From positions 283,072 through 347,071 of the forward strand of contig JAFUQU010000011.1 of the NCBI GenBank assembly GCA_017472255.1: DNA of 64,000 nt. Direction: 5' to 3'. Shown here one piece after another: positions 47,630 to 55,828 of this stretch. Source of the stretch: Clostridia bacterium. GTDB lineage: Bacteria > Bacillota > Clostridia > Oscillospirales > CAG-272. The number at the start of each line of letters is the position of its first letter. Within the stretch, counting starts at the first letter, position 1. The position numbers were made by a program, and so were the translations under genes. The notes under the pieces were generated by a model that did not search any database, was not told the DNA's origin, and saw nothing but the letters and a program-made list of their open reading frames with translations.

Positions 47630-48499
47630 ATGACGAATATACCGAGTTATTTCCAAACCATCAGCGGGCAAACCTACGGACAGGAGCGGGCGCTTTACAA
47701 CCTGACCGAGGCGGCGGTCATCGACTGTACCTTCGCCGGGGAAGAGGACGGCGAATCGGCGCTGAAGGAATCGAGGCAGGTGATTGTGCGCGGCTGTACC
47801 TTCGCGCTGCGCTATCCCCTCTGGCACAGCGAGATGCTCATTCTGGAGAATTCGACCATGACCGAAACCTGCCGCGCGCCCCTTTGGTACGTAAAGGACG
47901 GCGTTCTGCTGGATGCTGACATCCACGGCGTCAAGTGCCTGCGGGAATGCGATACTATCCGCATGGAGCGGGTGCAGGCAGTTTCCCCCGAGTTCGGCTG
48001 GCGCTGCCGGAAGCTGGAGAGCGCGGACTGCGAAATTGAATCGGAGTATGCGTTCTTCGAGAGCGCTGATCTGGATTTTTCGAACCTGCGGCTGAAGGGA
48101 AAGTATTCCTTCCAGTACGTGAGGAATTTACATATCGCTGATTCCAATCTGGACACGAAGGACTCCTTCTGGCACGCCGAAAACGTGCGGGTGGAGAATT
48201 CGACCGTCCGGGGCGAATATCTGGGTTGGTATTCGGACGGGCTGACGCTGGTGAATTGCAAGATCATCGGCACCCAGCCGTTCTGCTACTGCAAAAATCT
48301 GACGCTTATTGACTGCGAGCTGGTGGACTGCGATCTGGCGTTTGAGTATTCGGAAGTTCAGGCGGACGTGCGCGGGCATATCGTGTCGGTGAAGAATCCC
48401 CGCTCGGGCAGGATTTGCGCCGATTCCATCGGCGAGATTATCCGGGGCGGCGCGGTCTATCCCTGCCAGTGCGACATCGTGGTGCGGGGCGAGGCGTAA
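47630..48499 (+). CDS. DUF3737 family protein (right-handed beta-helix type)
   Basis: A 289-residue protein whose regular alternating pattern (VIDCTFAGEE, VIVRGCTFAL, MLILENSTM, LTLVNCKIIG, LTLIDCELVDCDL) indicates a parallel beta-helix of about 11 rungs. It matches the DUF3737 family found in Firmicutes and often misread as a hydrogenase or acyltransferase. GAAAGGA precedes ATG 47630. Function unknown; no partner gene is evident. Confidence 0.85.
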   Translation: MTNIPSYFQTISGQTYGQERALYNLTEAAVIDCTFAGEEDGESALKESRQVIVRGCTFALRYPLWHSEMLILENSTMTETCRAPLWYVKDGVLLDADIHGVKCLRECDTIRMERVQAVSPEFGWRCRKLESADCEIESEYAFFESADLDFSNLRLKGKYSFQYVRNLHIADSNLDTKDSFWHAENVRVENSTVRGEYLGWYSDGLTLVNCKIIGTQPFCYCKNLTLIDCELVDCDLAFEYSEVQADVRGHIVSVKNPRSGRICADSIGEIIRGGAVYPCQCDIVVRGEA

Positions 48500-48515
48500 A
48501 ATTCGCGAAAAAAAG

Positions 48516-48555
48516 CCGCGCGGCTCTTGACAAACCGCGCGGTTGGTGGTATAAT
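48516..48555 (+). promoter_or_regulatory. promoter of a solitary small transcript, flanked by CCGCGCGG boxes
   Basis: TTGACA (48527-48532), 17-nt spacer, TATAAT (48550-48555). CCGCGCGG occurs at 48516-48523 and again at 48535-48542, on both sides of the -35 box, which could be operator sites. Confidence 0.75.
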
Positions 48556-48561
48556 GGATAT

Positions 48562-48654
48562 GTAAAAAGGGCGGCCGCCTGTGGGGCAGGCAGGCTGATC
48601 CCTGAGTGGTTAAAGGGAATTGCCGCGCTGTTTATGCAGTGCGGTTATTTTTAT
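48562..48654 (+). ncRNA. candidate small RNA of about 90 nt
   Basis: From the consensus promoter, transcription would start at about 48562 and stop at CCGCGCTG-TTTATG-CAGTGCGG followed by TTATTTTTAT (48623-48654), without any plausible reading frame. The RNA contains GGCCGCC-rich and GGCAGGCAGGCTGATCCCTG segments. It converges on the ABC exporter operon, and its terminator overlaps the stop codon of the ATPase gene. The layout resembles antisense antitoxin RNAs of type I systems with holin-like peptide toxins, but no toxin frame is seen here. Identity is unproven. Confidence 0.5.
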
Positions 48655-49364
48655 CCCCCCGAAATCACGCCGTTTGTCATCGTGTACACCCGGTCGGCGC
48701 GGGCGGCGATGGCGGGATCGTGCGTCACCATCACAAGCGTCTGGGACAGCTCGGCGCGGGTGGCGAGAAGCAGGTCGATCAGCTCTTTCGCGGACGCCGC
48801 GTCCAGATTGCCCGTCGGCTCGTCGGCGAACAAAATGTCCGGCTTGTTGATCAACGCCCGAGCCGCTGCCACGCGCTGCTGCTGTCCGCCGGACAATTCG
48901 CTGGGCAGATGGTTCAGCCGGTCGTCGATTTTCAGCAGCTCCGTCAGTTCCCGGAAATAGTGGGGAAAATGGGTGCCGCCCGCGATTTTCTGGGGCATGA
49001 GGATGTTTTCCTTGGCGGTCAGCACCGGCAGAAGGTTGAAAGACTGGAAGATAAACCCTATGCGTTTGCAGCGGAACTCGGAGAACGCCCCGTCGTCCAT
49101 CTCAAAAATATCTTCGCCGCCCAGATAAACCCGCCCGGACGTGGGCTGATCCAGCCCCGCCAGCATATGCAGCAGCGTGGATTTGCCCGAACCGGAGCTT
49201 CCCACGATGGACACAAACTCGCCCCGCTTCACGTTCAGATAGACGTCGTTCACCGCCTTGATGTGCAGATCGCCCTGAAAATAGGTCTTGGTCAGCGCTC
49301 TGGCGGCAAGCACGCAGTCCGGATCCAAGCCCGGCGGCGGGGAAAATGCGCGTTTCTTTTTCAT
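48651..49364 (-). CDS. ABC transporter ATPase, MacB/LolD-like
   Basis: A 237-residue ATP-binding protein: Walker A GSSGSGKST (residues about 54-62), Q-loop IFQSFNLLPVLTAKENI, signature LSGGQQQRVAAARAL, Walker B ILFADEPTGNLD, and switch His in MVTHDPAIAAR. The GNLD ending after Walker B is typical of the LolD/MacB/FtsE subfamily, which works with FtsX-like permeases. It is the last gene of an operon behind two such permeases (36-nt gap). Likely a mechanotransmitting or peptide/antibiotic-exporting complex. Confidence 0.93.
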   Translation of the reverse strand: MKKKRAFSPPPGLDPDCVLAARALTKTYFQGDLHIKAVNDVYLNVKRGEFVSIVGSSGSGKSTLLHMLAGLDQPTSGRVYLGGEDIFEMDDGAFSEFRCKRIGFIFQSFNLLPVLTAKENILMPQKIAGGTHFPHYFRELTELLKIDDRLNHLPSELSGGQQQRVAAARALINKPDILFADEPTGNLDAASAKELIDLLLATRAELSQTLVMVTHDPAIAARADRVYTMTNGVISGG

Positions 49365-49399
49365 TTGAATCCCTCATTCCGTTTTTTCATTTGAATTTC

Positions 49400-50977
49400 T
49401 CATTCCATTTCACGAATATTCTCAATAATCGAACGCTTGAAGATGTGCCGCAGCGAAGCGCGCATACCGCCGATCAGCGGGGGCAGCACCAGCGCCGCAA
49501 TGGCGGGCAGAGGCATAATCACCGCCGCCAGCGTCAAATGCCGGGGCACGGGTAAGCTGGAAATCCCCTGCGTCGTGTCCGACAGCTCTATGTACAGCAG
49601 AATCGACGCCGCGCAGGCAATCGCCGCCTGAAGCCATACCGCCGGAGATGCAATCCGCCGCACACCCTTCTTCGACATTCCCAGCGCCCGGAAGATGGCG
49701 AATTCCGTGCCCCGAAGATCGGTGTCGCCCCGGGACGAGACGTAAATCACCGTCACCGACGTGGCCAGCAGAATCAACGCCTGCAAAAGATGATAGGTCA
49801 GCGCCAGCCCGCCCTCGCCCAGCAGGTTGACAATCGCCGAAAAATAGTAGATCGGCAGCGGCAGCATAATCGCCACAACGGCGGTGCGCAGCGCGAAGCT
49901 GCGGCGGGTGCGGGTAATGTACAGCCGGTTGTAAACCCGGCAGTCGGGGGATTTCTCAAACTTCGGCGAGGTCTTCGCCACCCAGGACACCTGATAAGCG
50001 CCGCTCCCCCGCATCATCTCCATCACCGGGCGGTTTCGGTAAATCAGCGCCACCGCCAGCGTACCGATCAGCGACGTAACCGTCATCAGCAGCGACAGAA
50101 TCACGATCTCGCCCATCGGAATCGAATCCAGCAGCGTATAGTAGACGCCATCCGTATTCATCCCGGCGGTGAAGCGGTTATACAGCTTCACGATGACCAC
50201 GGTCAGCAGCGTGGACAGCGGAACGGCGATGATCGACAGAATGGCGCTCTCAATCAGGTTGATCGCCAGAATCTGGTTCCTGCGCATTCCCAGCGCCCGG
50301 AGCGCGCCATATTCGGGAAGGTCGCGGCGGTAGTTTTCGTTGAGGATGATCGCCATCGTCGCGCCGAGGAAAAGCGACAGCATGGACAGATAAGCCATGA
50401 ATTCCGGTCGGATGGCGAAGGTGGTGATGGTGTCGGAGACGAAGGAGAGGTTTTTGACGCTGTCGCTGAAAATCTTCAGCTTTGTCGAGGACTCTGCCAG
50501 TTCCTCCCGGGTCATGGCGCCGCTGCCCCTTGATAAACTGCCATAGGCCATCGAGCGATAAACGCTGTCATATGTACTGCCATACTGCGACAGATAAGGC
50601 TCCCGCTCCCAGATATCGTACTCATTCATCAGCGACAGCGCCAGCTCGCCGTACTCCCACAGATAATCCCATCTTACCCGCACACGGAATTCGCAGGCGT
50701 AGGAGGGGTGCCGCGTGGTGTCCCGCCAGATTTCATAGGTCGCCTGTACCCATGGTCTGGCGGCGATCTGTTTTTTCTCCCGTTCCGTCAGGTTGTAGAG
50801 GCGAAAATGATAGTTCTCCTCGTGGTCGGGCATGACGCGGGCGCGCCAGTCCGCCTCAAAATAGAGAAGCATCATAATCAGCGTGGTCAGAATCGCCGCC
50901 GAAACGGCGATCAGCGACAGCGCCCGCCGGGGACGACGCTTCAGCTCGCGCAGGGCGAAATAAAGTGAAACCTTCAT
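49400..50977 (-). CDS. FtsX-like ABC permease, copy 2
   Basis: A 525-residue permease of the long FtsX/MacB-like type: an N-terminal helix (RALSLIAVSAAILTTLIMMLLYFEADW), an extracytoplasmic domain of about 170 residues, a three-helix FtsX block (LSMLSLFLGATMAIIL...ALGMRRNQILAINLIESAILSIIAVPL...), a cytoplasmic linker (VSWVAKTSPKFEKS) and a second similar block near the C-terminus (IFRALGMSKKGVRRIASPA). Closely related to the upstream gene product and overlapping it by one base. Together they probably form a heterodimer powered by the following ATPase. Confidence 0.87.
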   Translation of the reverse strand: MKVSLYFALRELKRRPRRALSLIAVSAAILTTLIMMLLYFEADWRARVMPDHEENYHFRLYNLTEREKKQIAARPWVQATYEIWRDTTRHPSYACEFRVRVRWDYLWEYGELALSLMNEYDIWEREPYLSQYGSTYDSVYRSMAYGSLSRGSGAMTREELAESSTKLKIFSDSVKNLSFVSDTITTFAIRPEFMAYLSMLSLFLGATMAIILNENYRRDLPEYGALRALGMRRNQILAINLIESAILSIIAVPLSTLLTVVIVKLYNRFTAGMNTDGVYYTLLDSIPMGEIVILSLLMTVTSLIGTLAVALIYRNRPVMEMMRGSGAYQVSWVAKTSPKFEKSPDCRVYNRLYITRTRRSFALRTAVVAIMLPLPIYYFSAIVNLLGEGGLALTYHLLQALILLATSVTVIYVSSRGDTDLRGTEFAIFRALGMSKKGVRRIASPAVWLQAAIACAASILLYIELSDTTQGISSLPVPRHLTLAAVIMPLPAIAALVLPPLIGGMRASLRHIFKRSIIENIREME

Positions 50978-52548
50978 TATTCTGTACTCCGTATGTTTTC
51001 AATCATCGAACGCTTAAAGAACCGGCGCAGTGCGATGGTCACGCCGAAAAGCAGCGGCGGCGCGACCAGAATCAGAATGCCCGGCAGATTGCTGGTAACG
51101 CTTGCAATCAGGTCGAAGAAGCCGGGCAGCCTTCCCGGATTGTTTGACAGCAGAGCGGCGTAAGGATTCATCAGCCAGGAATAGAGCAGCATGGACGAAA
51201 GCGAAACCGTCACCGTCTGAACCAGCGCCGGGGGGAATGCCATCCGGCGGACGGCGCGCTTCGACTGTCCGATGGCGCGCAGGATGGCGAACTCCGGATG
51301 GCGCTGCTCGGTGTCCGACCGGGCGGAGACGTAGATTACCGTCATGGACGTGGCGAAAACGATGACCGCCTGCACCACGTGGTAGATCACTTCCAGCGCC
51401 GGATGGGACAGCCAGAGGAAAATCACATTCAGATAATAGCAGGGCAGGGGAATCATCATGGCGACAATCAGCGTGCGCAGCAGGAAGCTGCGGCGGGTGC
51501 GGAAAATGTACAGGCGGCTGTAAATTTTCGCCGATTTCGCCCGCTCAAACCGGGGCGAGGTTTTGGCGACGAAGCTAACCTGATAGCTGTTCCCGCCGCG
51601 AAGCATTTCCATCGCCGTCAGATTCCGGTTCAGCCGGCAGACGAGATAGGTTCCCGCCAGCGACGCCGCCGTCAGCAGCCCAGCCAGAATCAGAACCGCC
51701 CCCACGGGAATTTCGTCCATCAGCGTGTAATAGATCCCTTCGCTCAGCATTCCAGCGGTGGCGGCGGTGTAAATTTTTACAATCGCCGCTGTTAGAAGCA
51801 TCGCCGCCGGAATGGATGCCAGCGAAGTGAACAGACTGTACATCAGGTTGACGCCGGTAATCTGCCAGCCCTTCATGCCCAGCGCTCGCAGACTGCCGAA
51901 CTCGGGCAGGTCGCTGCGGTAAAGCTCGGCGGTGAGAATGCACATCGCCGAACCCAGATAAAGGGCGAACAGCGACATATGCAAAAGAAATTCGGGGCGC
52001 ATGACGTAGGTGTTCACCGTTTCGTTGCAGAAGGAGGTGTTTTTCAGCCACATCCGCACCATCGCCAGCACCGCGCCCTTGGACGCTTCCGCCGGGATGG
52101 TGGCAGGGTCGCGGCGGTTGTTGATCATCGTCTCCACCTGCCGGTCGTAGAAGTTCTGATACTGCGTCGCGTAAGGCTCCCGCTCCACCAGACCGAACTC
52201 CAGCAGAACCTCCCGGCAGCACGCGCCCGCCGACAGCACGTGATCCCAGTCCACCCGCACGCGGAACTCGTTGCTGTAGTCGGTGCTGTTGTCGTAGTAG
52301 ATATCGTAAGTCTCCTGCACCCAATCCTTGCTGCGGACGGTCTGCTTCTCCCGATCGGTCAGGTTGTAGAGGGAAAAGTGATAATTCTGCTGGTTGTCGG
52401 GCATAACCCGGGCACGCCAATCGGCGTCGAAGTAGAGCAGCACCATGATCAGCGTCGTGAGAATCGCCGCTGAAACCGCCGCCATCGACAGAAACCGGCG
52501 GGGACGCCGTATGACCCGGCGCAGGGTAAAGTGGAGGACGGCGCGCAT
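50977..52548 (-). CDS. FtsX-like ABC permease, copy 1
   Basis: A 523-residue paralogue of the preceding permease, with the same order of elements: FLSMAAVSAAILTTLIMVLLYFDADWRARVMPD, a periplasm-facing or cell-surface domain, FALYLGSAMCILTAELYRSDLPEFGSLRALGMKGWQI, the linker VSFVAKTSPRFERA and AILRAIGQSKRAVRRMAFP. GAGAGGTG precedes the ATG. First gene of the exporter operon, directly under a promoter overlapped by a long palindrome. In Bacillota such pairs are often detoxification or bacitracin-type modules, though no sensor kinase is encoded here. Confidence 0.87.
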   Translation of the reverse strand: MRAVLHFTLRRVIRRPRRFLSMAAVSAAILTTLIMVLLYFDADWRARVMPDNQQNYHFSLYNLTDREKQTVRSKDWVQETYDIYYDNSTDYSNEFRVRVDWDHVLSAGACCREVLLEFGLVEREPYATQYQNFYDRQVETMINNRRDPATIPAEASKGAVLAMVRMWLKNTSFCNETVNTYVMRPEFLLHMSLFALYLGSAMCILTAELYRSDLPEFGSLRALGMKGWQITGVNLMYSLFTSLASIPAAMLLTAAIVKIYTAATAGMLSEGIYYTLMDEIPVGAVLILAGLLTAASLAGTYLVCRLNRNLTAMEMLRGGNSYQVSFVAKTSPRFERAKSAKIYSRLYIFRTRRSFLLRTLIVAMMIPLPCYYLNVIFLWLSHPALEVIYHVVQAVIVFATSMTVIYVSARSDTEQRHPEFAILRAIGQSKRAVRRMAFPPALVQTVTVSLSSMLLYSWLMNPYAALLSNNPGRLPGFFDLIASVTSNLPGILILVAPPLLFGVTIALRRFFKRSMIENIRSTE

Positions 52549-52570
52549 GAATTCACCTCTCTACATAATT

Positions 52571-52608
52571 AAAATCCTTTGTGTATAGTATAACACACAA
52601 AGGATTTT
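52571..52608. promoter_or_regulatory. long palindromic operator over the exporter promoter
   Basis: Perfect 14-nt arms AAAATCCTTTGTGT (52571-52584) and ACACAAAGGATTTT (52595-52608) around a 10-bp centre that contains the -10 box. A repressor bound here would block the promoter outright. The hairpin could also act as a terminator for the pentapeptide gene. Confidence 0.7.
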
Positions 52609-52615
52609 TTGTCAA
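52587..52615 (-). promoter_or_regulatory. promoter of the ABC exporter operon
   Basis: Minus strand TTGACA (52615-52610), 17-nt spacer, TATACT (52592-52587). Confidence 0.8.
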
Positions 52616-52655
52616 TACAGTTGTAGTAATTCATGAAAAATTCACGAAATTTTGG

Positions 52656-53267
52656 TCAGATTTTAATGCCATGCGCCCGGGTGTACGCCACGGCGAAGTC
52701 CAGATCGCCGGTGCAGCCCTTGAAATCAATGGCGTCCATATTCACGAAGGCGAAGGACGCGCCCCGCAGATCGGAATTTTTCAGCGAAAGCTGGCTGATC
52801 ACCGCGTTGTCGAAGCGCACATCCGCCAGCTTGCAGCCCTCGAACCGGCAGTCGAACAGGTTCGCCCCGGTGAAGTTCACACCCGACAGATCCCGCTTCT
52901 TCATGCGGATTTTCGCCAGCGCCGTGTACGACCAGTCGCCGCCCGAAATCAGGAAGCCCGGATTGCTCAGCTCGGACAGGTTGGAGCCGGTGAGCTTGCA
53001 GTCGGTGAATTCCGCGCCCAGCAGATTGGCATAGCGGAAGGAGCAGTTGGTCAGCGCGCATCGGTCGATCACGCCGCCAAGGCGGGTGAAATCGAAGGAG
53101 CAGCCTTCAAACTGACAGCCCGCCATCGTCGTGTCGAGAAAGGACAGCCCATTGAATCGGCAGTCGATGAAGCGGACGCGCTCCAGCCCCTCGGGCAATG
53201 CGTCAACGTCCGAGAAGTCGCAGCCCTCCCACAGCGTGCGGTCGGGGTCGAAGGCGAGAATTTTCAT
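52656..53267 (-). CDS. pentapeptide-repeat protein
   Basis: A 203-residue protein built of A(D/N)LXX-type repeats: RCALTNCSFRYANLLGAEFTDCKLTGSNL in the middle and KRDLSGVNFTGANLFDCRFEGCKLADVRF near residue 130-160. These repeats form a right-handed square beta-helix. AAAGGAA sets the start. Related proteins include gyrase-protecting Qnr/MfpA types, but most have no known function, and the Qnr-type loops are not recognisable here. It stands between pncB and the exporter operon, in the same direction. Confidence 0.85.
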   Translation of the reverse strand: MKILAFDPDRTLWEGCDFSDVDALPEGLERVRFIDCRFNGLSFLDTTMAGCQFEGCSFDFTRLGGVIDRCALTNCSFRYANLLGAEFTDCKLTGSNLSELSNPGFLISGGDWSYTALAKIRMKKRDLSGVNFTGANLFDCRFEGCKLADVRFDNAVISQLSLKNSDLRGASFAFVNMDAIDFKGCTGDLDFAVAYTRAHGIKI

Positions 53268-53307
53268 GTGAGAGGTTCCTTTCCGGATGTAGTCCGTATA
53301 TCCGCCA

Positions 53308-54750
53308 TTATTTCTTGAAGCCGCTCAGCAGCTCCTTCTTAATCGTCCAGAGCTTCTCCGACAAATCCACATAATAGGTGTGCGGATTCTCAAATCGCTT
53401 CACCTCGTCCCAAAGACGACCGACTTCGCGCTCGCAGTGCACCTTAATGTCGTTCAGCGCGGGGGATTCGTATACCTTCACGCCGTTTTTGAAGATGGGC
53501 ACAAGCAGCTCGTGCGCTTCGAAATTCTCCAGCGTCTTGGTCTTCCAAGTAGCCAGCGGGTCGAAAATGGTCAGCGGCTGGGTGTCGTCGATCACCTCAT
53601 CGTGCAGGCAGATCTGATCCGCCATCGCCATGCCCGTTTCCCGGTCGTAAAGACGGTATACCTTCTTGAAATGCGGGTTTGTAATCTTGCCCACATTTTC
53701 GCTGATTTTGATTTTCGGAACAATATTGCCGTCCGCGTCCTCCACCGCCGCCAGCTTGTAAACCGCGCCGAATACCGGTGCGCTGGACGCGGTGATCAGC
53801 CGCTCGCCCACGCCAAAGCTGTCAATCTTCGCGTCCTGCATCAGAAGGTCGCGGATCAGATACTCGTCCAGCGAGTTGGACGCAGTAATCTTGCACTCGG
53901 TCAGACCCGCTTCGTCCAGCATCACGCGGGCTTTCTTCGTCAGATACGCGATGTCGCCCGAATCCAAACGAATCGAGCACTTGCGGATTCCCATGGGCCA
54001 AAGCACTTCCTTGAAGGCGCGGATGGCGTTGGGAATGCCGCTTTTCAGCGTGTTGTAGGTGTCAACCAGCAGGCAGGCGTTGTTCGGATACATCTTGCAG
54101 TAGGTGACGAACGCCTCGTATTCGCTGTCGAACATCTGCACCCAGGAATGCGCCATCGTGCCCAGCGCGGGAACGCCGTAAAGCTCATCGGTCAGCGCGC
54201 AGGCCGTGCCCGCACAGCCGCCAATGTACGCCGAACGCGCACCCACAATCGCCGCGTCCGAACCCTGTGCACGACGGGAGCCGAATTCCAATACCGCGCG
54301 TCCGTGAGCAGCGCGCACCACGCGGTTCGCCTTGGTGGCAATCAGGGACTGGTGGTTCAAAGTCAGAAGCGTGTAGGTCTCGATAAGCTGAGCCTCAATG
54401 GCGGGCGCGCGAATGGTGAAGATCGGCTCACCGGGGAAAATCGGCGTTCCCTCGGGTACGCTCCAGACGTCGCCGGTGAAGCGGAAGGACGCCAGATAGT
54501 CAAGGAATTCCTCGCAGAATACACCCTTGGAGCGGAGGTAGTCGATGTCCTCCGACGTGAAGTGCAGGTTCTCCAGATAGTCAATCAGCTGATCCAGACC
54601 CGCCGCAATGGCGAAGCCGCCGCCGTCCGGCACCTTGCGGTAGAAAACGTCGAAATAGACGATTCTGTCCTTGAAGCCGTTCTGGAAATAGCCGTTCGAC
54701 ATGGTGAATTCGTAGAAATCGGTGAGCATTGCATAGTTGAGTTCGCGCAT
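53308..54750 (-). CDS. pncB: nicotinate phosphoribosyltransferase
   Basis: A 480-residue enzyme that condenses nicotinate with PRPP (ATP-coupled) in NAD salvage. Motifs: MLTDFYEFTMSNGYFQNG at the N-terminus, FRFTGDVWSVPEGTPIFPGEP, the active-site region LEFGSRRAQGSDAAIVGARSAYIGGCAGTACAL, SWVQMFDSEYEAFVTYC, IRLDSGDIAYL and FGVGERLITAS. The ATG at 54750 is preceded by GAAAGGA. It has its own promoter and an unusually long (about 225 nt) structured leader. The neighbouring pentapeptide gene is 41 nt downstream. Confidence 0.95.
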   Translation of the reverse strand: MRELNYAMLTDFYEFTMSNGYFQNGFKDRIVYFDVFYRKVPDGGGFAIAAGLDQLIDYLENLHFTSEDIDYLRSKGVFCEEFLDYLASFRFTGDVWSVPEGTPIFPGEPIFTIRAPAIEAQLIETYTLLTLNHQSLIATKANRVVRAAHGRAVLEFGSRRAQGSDAAIVGARSAYIGGCAGTACALTDELYGVPALGTMAHSWVQMFDSEYEAFVTYCKMYPNNACLLVDTYNTLKSGIPNAIRAFKEVLWPMGIRKCSIRLDSGDIAYLTKKARVMLDEAGLTECKITASNSLDEYLIRDLLMQDAKIDSFGVGERLITASSAPVFGAVYKLAAVEDADGNIVPKIKISENVGKITNPHFKKVYRLYDRETGMAMADQICLHDEVIDDTQPLTIFDPLATWKTKTLENFEAHELLVPIFKNGVKVYESPALNDIKVHCEREVGRLWDEVKRFENPHTYYVDLSEKLWTIKKELLSGFKK

Positions 54751-54820
54751 GGTAAAAAATCCTTTCAATAAGTACGGGACACTCCCGCAAAAATACAAAA
54801 TTAAAAATAAACCCGTCCTG

Positions 54821-54959
54821 TGAAACCTTCAACCGGAAATGAAAGCTGAATTTGTCCGTGAAGGCTTGCATTTCAGCATTAGATTTGGTATAATAACACT
54901 GAGGCTGCGGTTCCCGCCGCGCAGCGTAGGAGCAAAGGTTTCAATCCTATTGTCAGCCC
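54821..54959 (-). ncRNA. candidate structured regulatory leader of pncB
   Basis: On the minus strand the leader begins with a GGGCTG...CAGCC closing helix (54959-54954 with 54907-54903), a TAGGA/TCCTA hairpin (54949-54945 with 54931-54927) whose loop contains TGAAACCTT, and a CTGCG...CGCAG alternative stem that competes with the closing helix. Nine bases of the loop (54943-54935) are perfectly complementary to AAGGTTTCA further down the leader (54829-54821). Such mutually exclusive pairings are typical of riboswitches and attenuators. I do not match it to a known class. Confidence 0.5.
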
Positions 54960-54981
54960 TTAAAAATAGTATATACGTACT

Positions 54982-55010
54982 ATTATATAACGAAATTGCC
55001 TGCTTGTCAA
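54982..55010 (-). promoter_or_regulatory. pncB promoter
   Basis: Minus strand TTGACA (55010-55005), 17-nt spacer, TATAAT (54987-54982), giving a leader of about 225 nt. The rest of the 54751-55138 gap holds the leader RNA and AT-rich sequence ahead of the response-regulator gene. Confidence 0.85.
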
Positions 55011-55138
55011 GAAGGAGAATGCGCTTTTCTTAAAAAGTGCGTATTCCTCAATAAATTTACGGAGATTTTACACGAAGGTGCGGTTGGGTTTTATATGGTA
55101 AAGGTAATATATTAATGAGAAAATGAAATGAGGTAAAA

Positions 55139-55828
55139 ATGATGATATTCATTGTAGAGGATGATGAGAATATCCGGGAGATGGAAACGTATGCGTTGAA
55201 GAACAGCGGATACGAGGTACACGGGTTTGACAGCGGGGCGCAGATGCTGAGCGCGCTGGAAACGATGCTGCCGAGGCTGATTCTGTTGGACATTATGCTT
55301 CCGGGGGAAGATGGGCTGCACATTTTGCGGCGGCTTCGGGAGGATGAGCGGACAAAGAGCGTGCCGATCATGATGGTGACGGCGAAAACCACGGAGCTTG
55401 ACAAGGTTCGCGGTTTGGACATGGGCGCGGATGATTATTTAGCCAAGCCCTTCGGCATCATGGAGCTGGTTTCGCGGGTGAAAGCCCTGCTTCGCCGCGC
55501 GGAACAGGCAGCCGGGGACAGCAAAAAGTCGGACAAGCTGACGCTGGAATACGACGCTATCCGCATGGATGATTCGGCGCGTCAGGTCATGTCGGGCGGG
55601 GAAGATGTCGATCTTACTTACAAGGAATACGAGCTTCTGAAGTTTCTGCTGCTGAACGTGAACATCGTTATGACCCGGGACAAGATTTTATCCGAGGTCT
55701 GGGGCTTCGATTATGAGGGCGAATCGAGGACGGTGGATATGCACATCAAGACGCTGCGCCAGAAGCTGGGCGCTGCCGGTTCGGCGATCAAGACCATCCG
55801 CAGCGTAGGCTACAAGCTGGGTGAATAA
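55139..55828 (+). CDS. response regulator, OmpR/PhoB family
   Basis: A 229-residue two-component regulator. Receiver domain residues 1-120 with acidic pocket IVEDDEN, phosphoacceptor Asp51 in LILLDIMLPGEDG and the Lys switch in MVTAKTTELDK; winged-helix DNA-binding domain residues about 130-229 (DLTYKEYELLKFLLLN, ESRTVDMHIKTLRQKLG, SVGYKLGE). One-base overlap with the kinase gene (TAATG). Downstream Na/Pi symporter suggests a PhoP/PhoB role in phosphate limitation. Confidence 0.92.
   Translation: MMIFIVEDDENIREMETYALKNSGYEVHGFDSGAQMLSALETMLPRLILLDIMLPGEDGLHILRRLREDERTKSVPIMMVTAKTTELDKVRGLDMGADDYLAKPFGIMELVSRVKALLRRAEQAAGDSKKSDKLTLEYDAIRMDDSARQVMSGGEDVDLTYKEYELLKFLLLNVNIVMTRDKILSEVWGFDYEGESRTVDMHIKTLRQKLGAAGSAIKTIRSVGYKLGE

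Noticed and set aside
46604..47926. N-terminal extension of the toroid-enzyme frame to 990 codons
   Set aside because: The extension runs antisense through the divergent AraC gene; the ATG at 46603 has a good ribosome site and starts the conserved part.
48562..48654. tRNA or SRP RNA in the small transcript unit
   Set aside because: No cloverleaf, no TTCGA-type T-loop and no conserved SRP tetraloop region could be laid out; left as an unassigned small RNA.
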